A DNA stretch of 39,161 nt from Planctomyces sp. (GTDB lineage Bacteria > Planctomycetota > Planctomycetia > Planctomycetales > Planctomycetaceae): positions 1 through 39,161 of the forward strand of contig JAEUIH010000068.1 in NCBI GenBank assembly GCA_016795105.1, written 5' to 3'. Under the pieces are notes generated by a model. It saw nothing but the letters and a program-made list of their open reading frames with translations, searched no databases and was not told the DNA's origin. This document shows positions 8,831 to 17,270 of the stretch, piece after piece. The translations under genes and the position numbers were made by a program. Positions within the stretch are counted from its first letter, which is position 1. Each line of letters begins with the position of its first letter.

Positions 8831-10087
8831 TCAGCTTCGAATTGCTTCAGCGATCTGCAGATAGAGGGTTCTCGCATGAGCGTGCCGGCTTTCGGGAGTA
8901 TCGCGGCCGACTTCTGTTCGCGCGTAGATCATTCCGGCTTCCCACGGTTTTCCGTCAACCAGCGAATCGATAACGACCAGATATCTTTTTTCTGCTTTTT
9001 GGTTTCCCTCGGTACCGACATGACTCTCTTCGATTCGACAGCCACTGACAGCTGAAAGAGGAACTTCCCATCGTTTCTTATTGCCTTCGAATCTCAACTT
9101 TCTGCTGTTTCGATCAATCTGCAGGAAGCCAAAATCCAGAGGGCGAGCCACGACTGTGGTCCAGGTATCACGTGACAGAATGGAAACAGGGCAGAGTTCG
9201 TCATTGAGTTCCGAGAGAATTGTGTTGGATCTGGTCTTCATTTGATTGCGAGCGAAACCCACCGCATAGCGGGCAGACAGAAACTGTCCAATATTGATCA
9301 GAAAGTACAGACCTGCGTAGAAGGCACCGAACTCTGCAGCAGCGATGAGGCCAAGATGCAGACCGGACAACTGGTTCCAATTCTGATAGACATAGACTCC
9401 CGTCGCGATTGTGGCGATCAGCCAAATGATCAGCGGGCCGATGGCGAGTATGACTTCGCCGGACATAGAGACAGGTGAATTCAGCTTTGGTTCACCGGCA
9501 CCGACGTCCTTCAGCGATGCTTCTCCATGAACTCTGTTTTCCGGAATGATGAGTTCATCCTTAACCTGAATTCGTGTATCAGAGTCCGACGGTTGCCATC
9601 CATTAAGAATGACTTTGACGCCGAAGCGATGCAGTATGTTTGCGATCGAATCCAGGGAGATTCGGCCGGGCACTCCGCAGAGAAAAGTGGTATTTGCAAG
9701 GTGAATGAGCATGACGTTGCCTGGGTGTCCCCATTCGCCGGAACGCATCAGTTGAACTCGATGAATATCCTTGAACTGAAACACCTGGAAGTACCAGTTG
9801 GAAACAGCGCTGTTGCAGATGATCTGGTCGTCATAAACGGCGATTTCTCGCTGAATGTTACTCACGTCCAGTAAAGCAACCAGAGTGACTCCCGCCAGCA
9901 GGCTCACGCCAGCGACTCCTCCGAGGCCGAGTGCTTGTCGACCGCCGAACCACATGGCGGCAAACAATACGGTGGAGATCCCCAGTGAGAGCATCAGTCG
10001 GAATAGCCATACCCGTCTGTCGCGGAGTCGAAGTACAAAGAACCAGGGCTCTGACCACGCGATTTGAGGTAAGGAGATGATCTTCAT
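8831..10087 (-). CDS. Four-helix membrane protein of unknown function
   Basis: The 418-residue protein has four predicted membrane segments in two pairs, about residues 28-47 and 53-73, then 211-234 and 244-266. The loop of about 135 residues between the pairs has a bacterial PH-like look (alternating beta segments, YDDQIICNSAVSNWYFQVFQFKDI). A soluble C-terminal part of about 150 residues follows. I recognise no family. The start may be the ATG at 10087 (MKIISLPQ) or at 10096 (MHSMKII); neither has a strong ribosome-binding site. It converges on the EthD gene with a 1-base gap and is divergent from the PQQ-DUF1080 gene. Confidence 0.7.
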   Translation of the reverse strand: MKIISLPQIAWSEPWFFVLRLRDRRVWLFRLMLSLGISTVLFAAMWFGGRQALGLGGVAGVSLLAGVTLVALLDVSNIQREIAVYDDQIICNSAVSNWYFQVFQFKDIHRVQLMRSGEWGHPGNVMLIHLANTTFLCGVPGRISLDSIANILHRFGVKVILNGWQPSDSDTRIQVKDELIIPENRVHGEASLKDVGAGEPKLNSPVSMSGEVILAIGPLIIWLIATIATGVYVYQNWNQLSGLHLGLIAAAEFGAFYAGLYFLINIGQFLSARYAVGFARNQMKTRSNTILSELNDELCPVSILSRDTWTTVVARPLDFGFLQIDRNSRKLRFEGNKKRWEVPLSAVSGCRIEESHVGTEGNQKAEKRYLVVIDSLVDGKPWEAGMIYARTEVGRDTPESRHAHARTLYLQIAEAIRS

Positions 10088-10301
10088 CGAATGCATCTTT
10101 CGAAAGGGAAAAGTGTCTCTGCGGGAAGGAGAGCAACTTCCGGTGCAGCGATTCAAGCCGGATTGGCAGAAAACAACTGAACTTTTCGGAGGGCTGATCT
10201 GTGGAGGTCCGACACGCGACTTCTGTTGAGAGTCCCGCTAAGCTGTCTGTTGATTGAGGGACTTCCAACAACAGAACTGATCTACTTACAGGCTGGAACG
10301 T

Positions 10302-12383
10302 ATGATGTTTCAACGACTGCTGACGTTGCCTTGTTCAATGATGGTCTGTACTTTCCTGTCAGCACTGTTGTCTGCGGACATTTTGAAGAGTGCAGATCGG
10401 CTGTCGTGGCCATGCAGGACTGGTCCGACTCTGAATGGACATGTTTCCCCCGAGGATGCTCGAGGACTTCCCTCCGAATGGGACGCAGAGTCCGGGAAGA
10501 ACATCGCATGGAAGCTGCCGCTCGAACATTTTGGGCACTCTGTCCCCGTTGTCGGCAACGGGAAAATCTGGCTCACTGCTGCAACGAAAGACGGTAAGCA
10601 GCAATTTATCTACTGCATTGCAGCGTCATCAGGGGAGGTTCTTCATCATCGGCTGTTGTTTGAAAACCCGGAACCTGAAGCACTGAAAAACGAAGTCAAT
10701 ACGTATGCATCGCCTTCGTGTGTTGTTGAGGATGATGCAATCTATGTGCACTTTGGATCTTATGGAACTGCAAGGTTGAATCCAGAGACGGCAGAAACGA
10801 TCTGGGAACGCCGAGACATTAAGTGCCGTCACTTTCGGGGACCCGGGTCTTCGCCAATCATGTTCGGTAACCTGCTGATCCTGACGTTTGATGGCATTGA
10901 TGCACAGTTCCTGACAGCACTCGATAAGGTGACTGGAAAAACGGTCTGGAGAACAGAACGAACAACGGACTATGGTGATCTTGATGAGAATGGTCAGCCG
11001 ACTTTGGAAGGAGATCTGAGAAAGGCATACAGCACACCAGGCCTGGTGACCGTAAATGGTCGAACTCAGGTTGTCTCAGTTGGTTCAAGAGCCGCGTTTT
11101 CTTATGACGCACTGACCGGCGAAGAGCTGTGGACAATTCGTCACGATGACTTCAACGCGGCCGCACCGCCCTCCTTTCTTGGAAATCTTGCAATCCTGAA
11201 CACCGGATCGCGGGGCGCGAACTTATTGGCAGTTCGGCTGGAAGAATCGACTCGCGGTGATGTTTCAGAGTCTCACGTGGTATGGAATCGAGACAAAGGC
11301 AACTCGGATCTTAGTTCTCCAATACTGATTGGGGACCGGATCTTTATGATGGCCAACAATGGTGTCGTCACATGCGTGAATGCAACAAACGGCGAAGAAG
11401 TCTGGAAGGATCGCATTGAAGGTACCTTTACTGCATCCCCCATTTCAGCCAATGGCCTGATCTATTTCTGCAACGAAGAAGGCGTCTGTTCAGTTATCAG
11501 GGCTGCCGATACGTTTGAGACCGTGGCCACTAATCGTCTGCCGGAAGGGATGCGAGCATCGCCGTCTGCTGCCGAAGGAATGTTGTTTCTTCGAACGTTT
11601 TCGACTTTGTATGCGATTGGCAGCAAAGACAATGCGGGATCAAACGCTTCAAAACAGGAATACCCCAAAGGTGAGTGGGTCTCACTGTTTAACGGCAAAG
11701 ATCTGACGGGCTGGACCCCCAAGATTCGTTACTCGGAGTTGGGTGAGAATTACGGCAACACATTTCGTGTAGAAGATGGTCTCCTGAAAGTGCGCTACGA
11801 TGGCGGTGGATACGACGAGTACAACGAGCGTTTTGGACACCTGTTCTTCAGGGATTCATTTTCACACTATCGATTTCGTGTTGAGTATCGATTTGTCGGA
11901 GAACAATGTCCCGGCGGTCCCGGATGGGCTCTGCGCAACAGCGGCGTGATGGTTCATGGTCAGGATCCCGCAACCATGTCAAAGGACCAGGACTTTCCAG
12001 TTTCGATTGAGGTTCAGTTGCTTGGTGGAAACGGCAAAGATCCTCGAACCACTTCAAATCTCTGCACTCCAGGCACGAATGTTGTGATGGACGGCCAGAT
12101 TAAACTCCAGCATTGCATCAATTCAAAATCAAAGACATACCACGGGGATCAGTGGGTGACGGCTGAGATTGAAGTTCGAGGGAATGAGGTCATTCGACAT
12201 CTGCTCGATGGCGAAGTTGTACTCGAATATAATCAGCCTCAGCTGGATAGCCGAGACGCCAGTGCAAAATCTCTGATCAGGGACGGACAGATACAGTTGT
12301 CGAGCGGTTCTATCTCGCTGCAGTCCGAAAGCCATCCGATTGATTTCCGCAAAGTAGAAATCATGGTACTTCCCGAAAACTAG
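10302..12383 (+). CDS. Secreted PQQ beta-propeller fused to DUF1080
   Basis: The 693-residue product starts with a signal peptide (hydrophobic residues about 6-25). Residues about 35-450 show repeated PQQ-like propeller blades with the typical ALDKVTGKTVWR, ALTGEELWT and NATNGEEVWK endings. From residue 458 (EWVSLFNGKDLTGW) to the end is a DUF1080 domain, also called 3-keto-disaccharide hydrolase, with a concanavalin-like fold. Both modules are abundant in planctomycete secretomes, where carbohydrate handling is suspected; an enzymatic role for this protein is inference. An alternative start is the second ATG at 10305. The gene is monocistronic, with a palindromic element after its stop. Confidence 0.88.
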   Translation: MMFQRLLTLPCSMMVCTFLSALLSADILKSADRLSWPCRTGPTLNGHVSPEDARGLPSEWDAESGKNIAWKLPLEHFGHSVPVVGNGKIWLTAATKDGKQQFIYCIAASSGEVLHHRLLFENPEPEALKNEVNTYASPSCVVEDDAIYVHFGSYGTARLNPETAETIWERRDIKCRHFRGPGSSPIMFGNLLILTFDGIDAQFLTALDKVTGKTVWRTERTTDYGDLDENGQPTLEGDLRKAYSTPGLVTVNGRTQVVSVGSRAAFSYDALTGEELWTIRHDDFNAAAPPSFLGNLAILNTGSRGANLLAVRLEESTRGDVSESHVVWNRDKGNSDLSSPILIGDRIFMMANNGVVTCVNATNGEEVWKDRIEGTFTASPISANGLIYFCNEEGVCSVIRAADTFETVATNRLPEGMRASPSAAEGMLFLRTFSTLYAIGSKDNAGSNASKQEYPKGEWVSLFNGKDLTGWTPKIRYSELGENYGNTFRVEDGLLKVRYDGGGYDEYNERFGHLFFRDSFSHYRFRVEYRFVGEQCPGGPGWALRNSGVMVHGQDPATMSKDQDFPVSIEVQLLGGNGKDPRTTSNLCTPGTNVVMDGQIKLQHCINSKSKTYHGDQWVTAEIEVRGNEVIRHLLDGEVVLEYNQPQLDSRDASAKSLIRDGQIQLSSGSISLQSESHPIDFRKVEIMVLPEN

Positions 12384-12479
12384 TGGCTGCTCATGTCGTA
12401 TATCGAGCACCGGGCAAAGTACTCATCACGCTCCGCCGTGATGTTGAGTACTTTGGCAGAATTGTGAAATAGCCACTAG
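12380..12479. repeat. 100-bp palindromic element between convergent genes
   Basis: Terminal inverted repeats CTAGTGGCT (12380-12388) and AGCCACTAG (12471-12479) bound a strong inner hairpin: AAAGTACTCA plus TCACG on the left (12416-12430) pair with CGTGA plus TGAGTACTTT on the right (12437-12454), apart from a 3-base bulge. The left end contains the TAG stop of the PQQ-DUF1080 gene and the right end contains the TAG stop of coaB. It may act as a bidirectional terminator. Its structure also resembles a REP or miniature inverted-repeat element that inserted and now supplies both stop codons. Confidence 0.7.
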
Positions 12480-13102
12480 ATTCCGCGAAGCACCTTTTCG
12501 ATGAACATCATCAGTTGCCGGGCAATGTCTTCTTTGCGGCCGGAATATTCCGCGATGGTCTCTGCGTCAGGGGAGAGAACTTCAATGTGATTTGTGAGTG
12601 AAGAGATTGCTGATGTATCGTTCAGAACGATGCAGTCACAGTTCTTCATTCGCAGTTTTCGCATCGCATTATTGCGAGGGTCCTGGGATTCCAGAGCGAA
12701 GCCAACGACCCAGCGATGTTCTTTTCTGTTGCCGAGTTCTGCGAGTACATCAGACGTTTCGACGAGTTCCAGCACGATGGGCTGACCGGTCTTTGTCATT
12801 TTTCCCACCACTTTTTGTCGTGGTCGGTAATCGCAGACGGCAGCAGTGGCAATAACACCATCGCAGCGAGGAAAGAGGTCCAGACAGGTTTGTCTCAGCT
12901 GATCAGTCGTTTCGACGGGATGAACTTCGCATCCAGCAGGAGGTGACAGTTCCACAGGACCGGAGACAAGCACAACCTCGTGGCCACGTTCAATGGCTGC
13001 TGCGGCGATGGAGTATCCCATGCGACCACTACTGGCATTGGAAAGAAATCGAACGTCGTCGATGTATTCACGCGTTGGGCCGGCGGTAATCAGGATTCGC
13101 AT
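12476..13102 (-). CDS. coaB: Phosphopantothenate-cysteine ligase domain (CoaB)
   Basis: The 208-residue protein corresponds to the C-terminal half of bifunctional CoaBC and joins 4'-phosphopantothenate to cysteine in CoA synthesis. Visible are ITAGPTRE at 5-12, the FLSNASSGRMG loop at 19-29, AAVCDYRP at 87-94, and lysines 101 and 104 in the KMTK segment, the region of the catalytic lysine. It is in the same frame as coaC, separated only by one TGA and eight sense codons (DTLREHKN). The ATG at 13102 has a weak GGGA about 10 bases upstream. It is the last gene of the tpiA-coaB operon, and its stop lies in a palindromic element. Confidence 0.93.
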   Translation of the reverse strand: MRILITAGPTREYIDDVRFLSNASSGRMGYSIAAAAIERGHEVVLVSGPVELSPPAGCEVHPVETTDQLRQTCLDLFPRCDGVIATAAVCDYRPRQKVVGKMTKTGQPIVLELVETSDVLAELGNRKEHRWVVGFALESQDPRNNAMRKLRMKNCDCIVLNDTSAISSLTNHIEVLSPDAETIAEYSGRKEDIARQLMMFIEKVLRGI

Positions 13103-13126
13103 GTTTTTGTGTTCCCGCAGCGTGTC

Positions 13127-13684
13127 TCAGGGAATCGCCAGTTGTTGTTCGATTCGTTCCAGAATCGTGGATGGAGCTGCCATTCGGCCGACGCCGACCA
13201 TACCACAACTGAGCCAGCCTTCTTCCGGGTCGATCACGAACATTCCGTCTTTACGGATCTGTTCAATGTTTCGCTGCACGGCAGGTTTAGCCCACATATC
13301 GCAGTTCATTGCGGGAGCAAGGAGTATGGGGCAGGTTGCAACGAGAGCAGTTGTACTTAGAAGGTCGTCAGCGAATCCATGAGCCAGTCGAGCGATTGTT
13401 TGAGCAGTCGCCGGGGCGATGATCATCAGGCTGGCTTTCTGGCCGAGCCCGATATGTTCACCCTGAAAGTGGTCGTGTGCTTCAAACGGGTCTGAAAGGA
13501 CTGCTCGGGATGTGAGTGCTTCAAAGGTTGTGCGGCCGATGAATCGGTGAGCCGATTCCGTCATAATGACGGTGACACGCGCCTTTTGCTGAACAAGGCG
13601 GCTGCAAAGGTCAGCCGCCTTGTACGCTGCGATTCCACCCGTAACTCCCAACAGAATCTCGCGATCCTGAAGCACGGCATTCAT
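13127..13684 (-). CDS. coaC: Phosphopantothenoylcysteine decarboxylase domain (CoaC)
   Basis: The 185-residue flavoprotein decarboxylates phosphopantothenoylcysteine to phosphopantetheine. Its length equals the N-terminal half of E. coli CoaBC. Key residues are visible: the N-terminal [10 protein letters not shown] at 13-22, catalytic His77 (GEHIGL), Asn127 in the PAMN motif and Cys160 in [10 protein letters not shown]. Most bacteria make CoaC and CoaB as one chain; here a TGA at 13127-13129 ends CoaC exactly at the domain junction, and CoaB continues in the same frame. The gene starts 9 bases after rpoZ, consistent with one operon. Confidence 0.93.
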   Translation of the reverse strand: MNAVLQDREILLGVTGGIAAYKAADLCSRLVQQKARVTVIMTESAHRFIGRTTFEALTSRAVLSDPFEAHDHFQGEHIGLGQKASLMIIAPATAQTIARLAHGFADDLLSTTALVATCPILLAPAMNCDMWAKPAVQRNIEQIRKDGMFVIDPEEGWLSCGMVGVGRMAAPSTILERIEQQLAIP

Positions 13685-13693
13685 GTATGAATC

Positions 13694-13981
13694 TCACAGA
13701 TCGTCGAGTGATGGACCACCATCGTCACGCATCAGAGCGCTGAGCTTATCTACTTTGGCAGAATCATCGGAAACCGATTGAACATTACCGGATGTGTCCA
13801 GCCAGATTTTGTTCTGCAGGATCTCTGCAACCACAATCTGCATCAGGTCTTTGGTCTGCAGGTCGACGAGAGCACGTGCTCCTCGATTCAGCGCGACCAT
13901 TCGCTTTTGGACCAGCGTCGACAGCTTAAAGCGGCCGCCTACCTTGCGAACGATGTCGTCTTCACGAAATTCATCAAGCAT
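13694..13981 (-). CDS. rpoZ: RNA polymerase omega subunit
   Basis: The 95-residue product carries the omega pattern: an N-terminal helix with [23 protein letters not shown], then [11 protein letters not shown], as in the conserved region that wraps the beta' C-terminus in RNA polymerase assembly. Its position directly after gmk is the classical bacterial arrangement and supports the call. A GTG at 13990 would also open the frame, but GAGGAG lies about 10 bases upstream of the ATG at 13981 and almost touches the GTG, so the ATG is chosen. The start overlaps the gmk stop by 8 bases, implying translational coupling. Confidence 0.9.
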   Translation of the reverse strand: MLDEFREDDIVRKVGGRFKLSTLVQKRMVALNRGARALVDLQTKDLMQIVVAEILQNKIWLDTSGNVQSVSDDSAKVDKLSALMRDDGGPSLDDL

Positions 13982-14558
13982 TTTCCGCACTCTCCTCGGA
14001 CTTCAAAATCGCACAAATCTGTCGAACAGCGTCGTCAAGCTGATCGTTTACTACACTGTATTGATAACGGTCAGCAAACTGCAGCTCTTTTGCCGCAGTT
14101 GCAAGACGCTTCTGAATAATGTCTTCGGATTCCGTTCCGCGTCCCCTCAGCCGTCGCTCAAATTCGTCCGGAGAAGGCGTTTTCAGGAAAATCGTAACAG
14201 CCTGAGGGTATTGCTGCATCACCTTCATGGCCCCCTGAACATCGATTTCCAGGAAAGCCCACCCCCCTGCATGCCAGGCACGTTCCAGTTCAGTTCTCAG
14301 TGTTCCGTAGAGAAAACCCGAAGAAAACACTTCGGCATGCTCTATAAATTCATTGTTTGCCAGCCGTTTTCGAAACTCCGCATCGTCCAGAAAGTAATAG
14401 TCGTCGCCATCCACTTCCTGAGGACGCGGTTTGCGAGTCGTTGCGGAAATGGACTTCACAAGCCGGACGGGTGCTTCGTGAATCAGTCGTTTGACGAGTG
14501 TTGTCTTTCCGCTCCCGCTGGGGCCGGAGAGCACAACGATTCGCTGTTTCCCTCGCAT
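13974..14558 (-). CDS. gmk: Guanylate kinase
   Basis: The 194-residue cytoplasmic enzyme phosphorylates GMP to GDP with ATP. It has the P-loop [10 protein letters not shown] at 11-20, the GMP-binding segment [19 protein letters not shown], the [16 protein letters not shown] region and LEIDVQGA, all diagnostic of Gmk. Length is normal for the family. It follows yicC after 12 bases and overlaps rpoZ by 8 bases. The yicC-gmk-rpoZ order is widely conserved in bacteria. Confidence 0.97.
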   Translation of the reverse strand: MRGKQRIVVLSGPSGSGKTTLVKRLIHEAPVRLVKSISATTRKPRPQEVDGDDYYFLDDAEFRKRLANNEFIEHAEVFSSGFLYGTLRTELERAWHAGGWAFLEIDVQGAMKVMQQYPQAVTIFLKTPSPDEFERRLRGRGTESEDIIQKRLATAAKELQFADRYQYSVVNDQLDDAVRQICAILKSEESAENA

Positions 14559-14570
14559 TCCCCCGTCCCT

Positions 14571-15458
14571 CTATTCCACATTCTGCAGGACTTCTCGAAT
14601 CCGTTCGATCGCGGCCTTCATTTCCACCACGCTGTGGGCAATCGGGACGCTGTTGGCCTTGGAACCAATCGTATTGATCTCGCGAAACATCTCCTGGCCA
14701 ATGAATTCCAGTTTTCTGCCCTGTGACTGTGCTCCGTTCAGGAGTCGGCGGAACTGGTCAATGTGGCTTCTGAGCCGAGTCATCTCTTCATTGATGTCAC
14801 AGCGATCCGCAAACAGGGCCACTTCTCGGATCACGTCATTTTCGCCAATCGAAACTGACGCATCTCCAATCAGTCTGCGAACTCGCTCAATGATCTTGTC
14901 TCGATACTCCTGAATGGTCTGAGGCGCTTCGGCTCCGACCGTGATCAGCTCTGTTTCGATCACCTCGCACTGGCGATCGAGGTCCACTCGCATCGATTCG
15001 CCTTCACGTTCGCGAAAATCATGGAAGTGATCAAGCGACTCATTGATGGCTGATTCAACAACCGGCCAAAGAGCATTGACCAGGTCCTCGGGAAACTCAC
15101 TGTCCACGATGACACCTGGAAGCTGCAAAAGTTCTCCCATGGTCGGCGGGACCGCTGAACTCATATCGCCCGAAGTGATCGCTCGAAGCTGATGCTGATA
15201 CGCAGTCAGCACATCCTGATCAATCATGTGTTCGCTCTGACCCGCAGGCAGGCGAACTCGAATCGAAAGCTGAACCGATCCACGCGAAACTCTCGCTCGC
15301 ACAACGCGCTCGATGTCACTCTCGAATCGCGCAATCGCATCCGGCAACCGAACTGATAACTTCAGGTAACGGTTATTGACCGACTTGATTTCAGTGGCGA
15401 CGTGGATTCCGTCGCGATCAAGCGAGGAATGGCCAAAACCTGTCATGCTGAGCAACAC
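14571..15458 (-). CDS. yicC: YicC/YloC-family endoribonuclease
   Basis: The product (295 residues from a GTG start) shows the family ends: SMTGFGHSS at the N-terminus with VNNRYLKLSVRLPD shortly after, and the C-terminal signature GRKLEFIGQEMFREINTIGSKA (read in two parts, GRKLEF and EMFREINTIGSKA). Family members are stress-related endoribonucleases that form a hexamer. The GTG at 15458 gives (M)LLSMTGFG, the usual spacing before SMTGFG, with GAGAG about 8 bases upstream. The ATG at 15446 is the alternative. It lies between secG (29-base gap) and gmk (12-base gap). Confidence 0.93.
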   Translation of the reverse strand: MLLSMTGFGHSSLDRDGIHVATEIKSVNNRYLKLSVRLPDAIARFESDIERVVRARVSRGSVQLSIRVRLPAGQSEHMIDQDVLTAYQHQLRAITSGDMSSAVPPTMGELLQLPGVIVDSEFPEDLVNALWPVVESAINESLDHFHDFREREGESMRVDLDRQCEVIETELITVGAEAPQTIQEYRDKIIERVRRLIGDASVSIGENDVIREVALFADRCDINEEMTRLRSHIDQFRRLLNGAQSQGRKLEFIGQEMFREINTIGSKANSVPIAHSVVEMKAAIERIREVLQNVE

Positions 15459-15487
15459 TGGGCTATCTCTCAATCAGTCAACAGCAA

Positions 15488-16132
15488 TCAGGGATTCCCT
15501 GTGCCTTCAGCCGCAGGGGCGGGGGCGGGGGCGGGTGTTTCAGCCGGTGCCGGCGATTCTCCAACCGGTGCCGCCGGTGTTTCAGCTGCCGGAGCCGGTG
15601 TTTCACCGACAGGTGTCTCGCCAGCAGGAGTTTCCGTGGCTGGTGCCGAGGCTCCAGGAGTTGCTGTCTCAGGTGTTGTGGGCGTTGTGCCTGTAGCAGG
15701 TGTCGAGTCGGGAGCCGTTCCGGCACCCGGAGTGTCTCCGCCTGGAGTCGCTCCTTCTGTCGGTGTAGTTCCTTCTGTTCCTTCCGTCGGAGTCGTCGTG
15801 TCCGTTTTCACCGGAGCATCACCGCTCTCCTTGGACGGAGCGTCTTTGCCGCCATCATACAGAGTACTTCCGCCGCCCTGATCATTGGCGGTCGCTGTGC
15901 TTCTCATTGCAATGCCGAGGCCGCCGGCCATCAGGACCCAGACAACGGCAAGGACGACAGTGATTCGAGTGAACAAGTCACCGGCTCGAGTACCGAAGGC
16001 ACTCTGCCCGCCCTGGCCACCAAACGCGCCGGCAAGTCCGCCACCTCGTCCTCGCTGGATGAGCACCAGCAGGATCATGAACAGACTCAGAACGACGATC
16101 AGACTCGACAGAATGCCAACAAGCCACGACAT
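15488..16132 (-). CDS. secG: SecG translocase subunit with long Pro/Thr/Glu tail
   Basis: The 214-residue product has the two membrane helices of SecG (about 4-25 and 56-76) joined by the glycine-rich loop [15 protein letters not shown]...SAFG. SecG is the small SecYEG subunit that aids SecA-driven export. From about residue 80 to 214 a low-complexity tail of Pro, Ala, Thr, Glu and Gly ([12 protein letters not shown]-type units) roughly doubles the usual length. By known SecG topology this tail would lie outside the cytoplasm. The ATG at 16132 is chosen; a GTG at 16144 adds four residues. It lies 95 bases after tpiA in the operon. Confidence 0.9.
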   Translation of the reverse strand: MSWLVGILSSLIVVLSLFMILLVLIQRGRGGGLAGAFGGQGGQSAFGTRAGDLFTRITVVLAVVWVLMAGGLGIAMRSTATANDQGGGSTLYDGGKDAPSKESGDAPVKTDTTTPTEGTEGTTPTEGATPGGDTPGAGTAPDSTPATGTTPTTPETATPGASAPATETPAGETPVGETPAPAAETPAAPVGESPAPAETPAPAPAPAAEGTGNP

Positions 16133-16227
16133 GTGACCGTCCACTCCAAAAGCGAAGGCGAAGAATCAGGATCCGGATGGAACCTGCAATAAACGTAACT
16201 CAACGAACACTATATTACATTATTACA

Positions 16228-16998
16228 TTACTTTGCCAGCTTTCGAGCTGCATCAATGATGGGCACAAAGGACGCTGACTTCAGACTGGCTCCTCCCACC
16301 AGAGCACCATCCACGTTGGGCTGACCCAGCAGCGATTCGGCATTGTCTGCCTTCACACTGCCACCGTAGAGTATTCGCATGCGGGAGGAAAACTCGGCAT
16401 TATAGCGAGTTGTCAGCCATTTGCGAAGATGTTCATGGGCTGATTCCGCCTGTTCCGGGGATGCTGTCACCCCCGTCCCGATTGCCCAAACCGGTTCATA
16501 GGCGATTACAACCTTCGCCGCATCGGTTTCGGAAACCCCTTTGAGGCCCCCTGCCATCTGGCGATCAAGAACCGTTTCTGTTTGTCCGGCCTCGCGTTCA
16601 CTCAGCAATTCTCCGACGCAAAGCACGACATTCAGGCCACCAGCAATGGATGCAACCACTTTCCGATTGATGATTTCGTCCGTTTCCCCCATCACGTGCC
16701 GGCGTTCGCTATGACCGATCAGGACATAGCCACAACCGCAGTCTTTCAGCATATCGACTGCAATTTCGCCCGTAAAAGCGCCGGGAGCTTCAAAATACAC
16801 GTCCTGTGCACCGAGCTGAACAGCACTGCCCTGCAAAGCCTCTCCGACCGGCAGAAGATATGGGTACGGTGGACATACCAAAACTTCCACACCGGGTTCC
16901 TGCATCTTTGCAACGGCTGCAAGTTCTTTCGCCAGGGCGACTCCGGTCTGGCGATTCGTATTCATCTTCCAATTACCTGCGACAAGGAAACGACGCAT
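16228..16998 (-). CDS. tpiA: Triosephosphate isomerase
   Basis: The 256-residue glycolytic enzyme interconverts dihydroxyacetone phosphate and glyceraldehyde 3-phosphate. All catalytic features are visible: Lys11 in GNWKMN, His96 in IGHSERR, Glu168 in [11 protein letters not shown] (loop 6) and the phosphate-binding YGGSV and GALVGGASL segments. The frame is open 67 codons further upstream, but family homology starts at [11 protein letters not shown], so the ATG at 16998 is used. It heads the operon that runs through secG, yicC, gmk, rpoZ, coaC and coaB. Confidence 0.97.
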   Translation of the reverse strand: MRRFLVAGNWKMNTNRQTGVALAKELAAVAKMQEPGVEVLVCPPYPYLLPVGEALQGSAVQLGAQDVYFEAPGAFTGEIAVDMLKDCGCGYVLIGHSERRHVMGETDEIINRKVVASIAGGLNVVLCVGELLSEREAGQTETVLDRQMAGGLKGVSETDAAKVVIAYEPVWAIGTGVTASPEQAESAHEHLRKWLTTRYNAEFSSRMRILYGGSVKADNAESLLGQPNVDGALVGGASLKSASFVPIIDAARKLAK

Positions 16999-17199
16999 TT
17001 TCCAATCTTTCTGATGCAATTCATCGTCTAAAACCAGCGTAGAGCCATTCGCTGAATTGCCATCGCAGGGCGACCTGAATTCAGGCGAGCCGCGTAGTTT
17101 GTGCGTTTGCCGGATTTGCTGCAAGCGGGGTTCCGTCTTCCCCAGTACTTTCCGCAGATTCCGGAAGCATCTGTCTGCTGTCGGACCACATAAATGCAT

Positions 17200-17232
17200 C
17201 GAGGGGCACCCTACTGCGTCGGGTACCCCTCG
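17200..17232 (-). terminator. Putative terminator hairpin after the 17271-18737 gene
   Basis: On the minus strand the arms CGAGGGGTACCC and GGGTGCCCCTCG form a 12-bp stem with one U-G wobble and a 9-base loop, 38 bases beyond the stop of the upstream minus-strand gene. No good T-run follows, so strength is uncertain. It separates that gene from the tpiA operon. Confidence 0.55.
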
Positions 17233-17270
17233 AAAATCGCGTTCAAAACAGTCTATTGCCGAGAAAACGC

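Noticed and set aside
8829-8831. Convergent stop codons one base apart
   Set aside because: Unusual but common enough in compact genomes; it adds no functional hint.
10246-10275. TCTGTTG/CAACAGA inverted repeat before the PQQ-DUF1080 gene
   Set aside because: Seven-base arms with a 16-base loop are too weak to separate from chance.
13794-14726. 310-codon plus-strand open frame
   Set aside because: Antisense to rpoZ, gmk and yicC, all strongly supported on the other strand.
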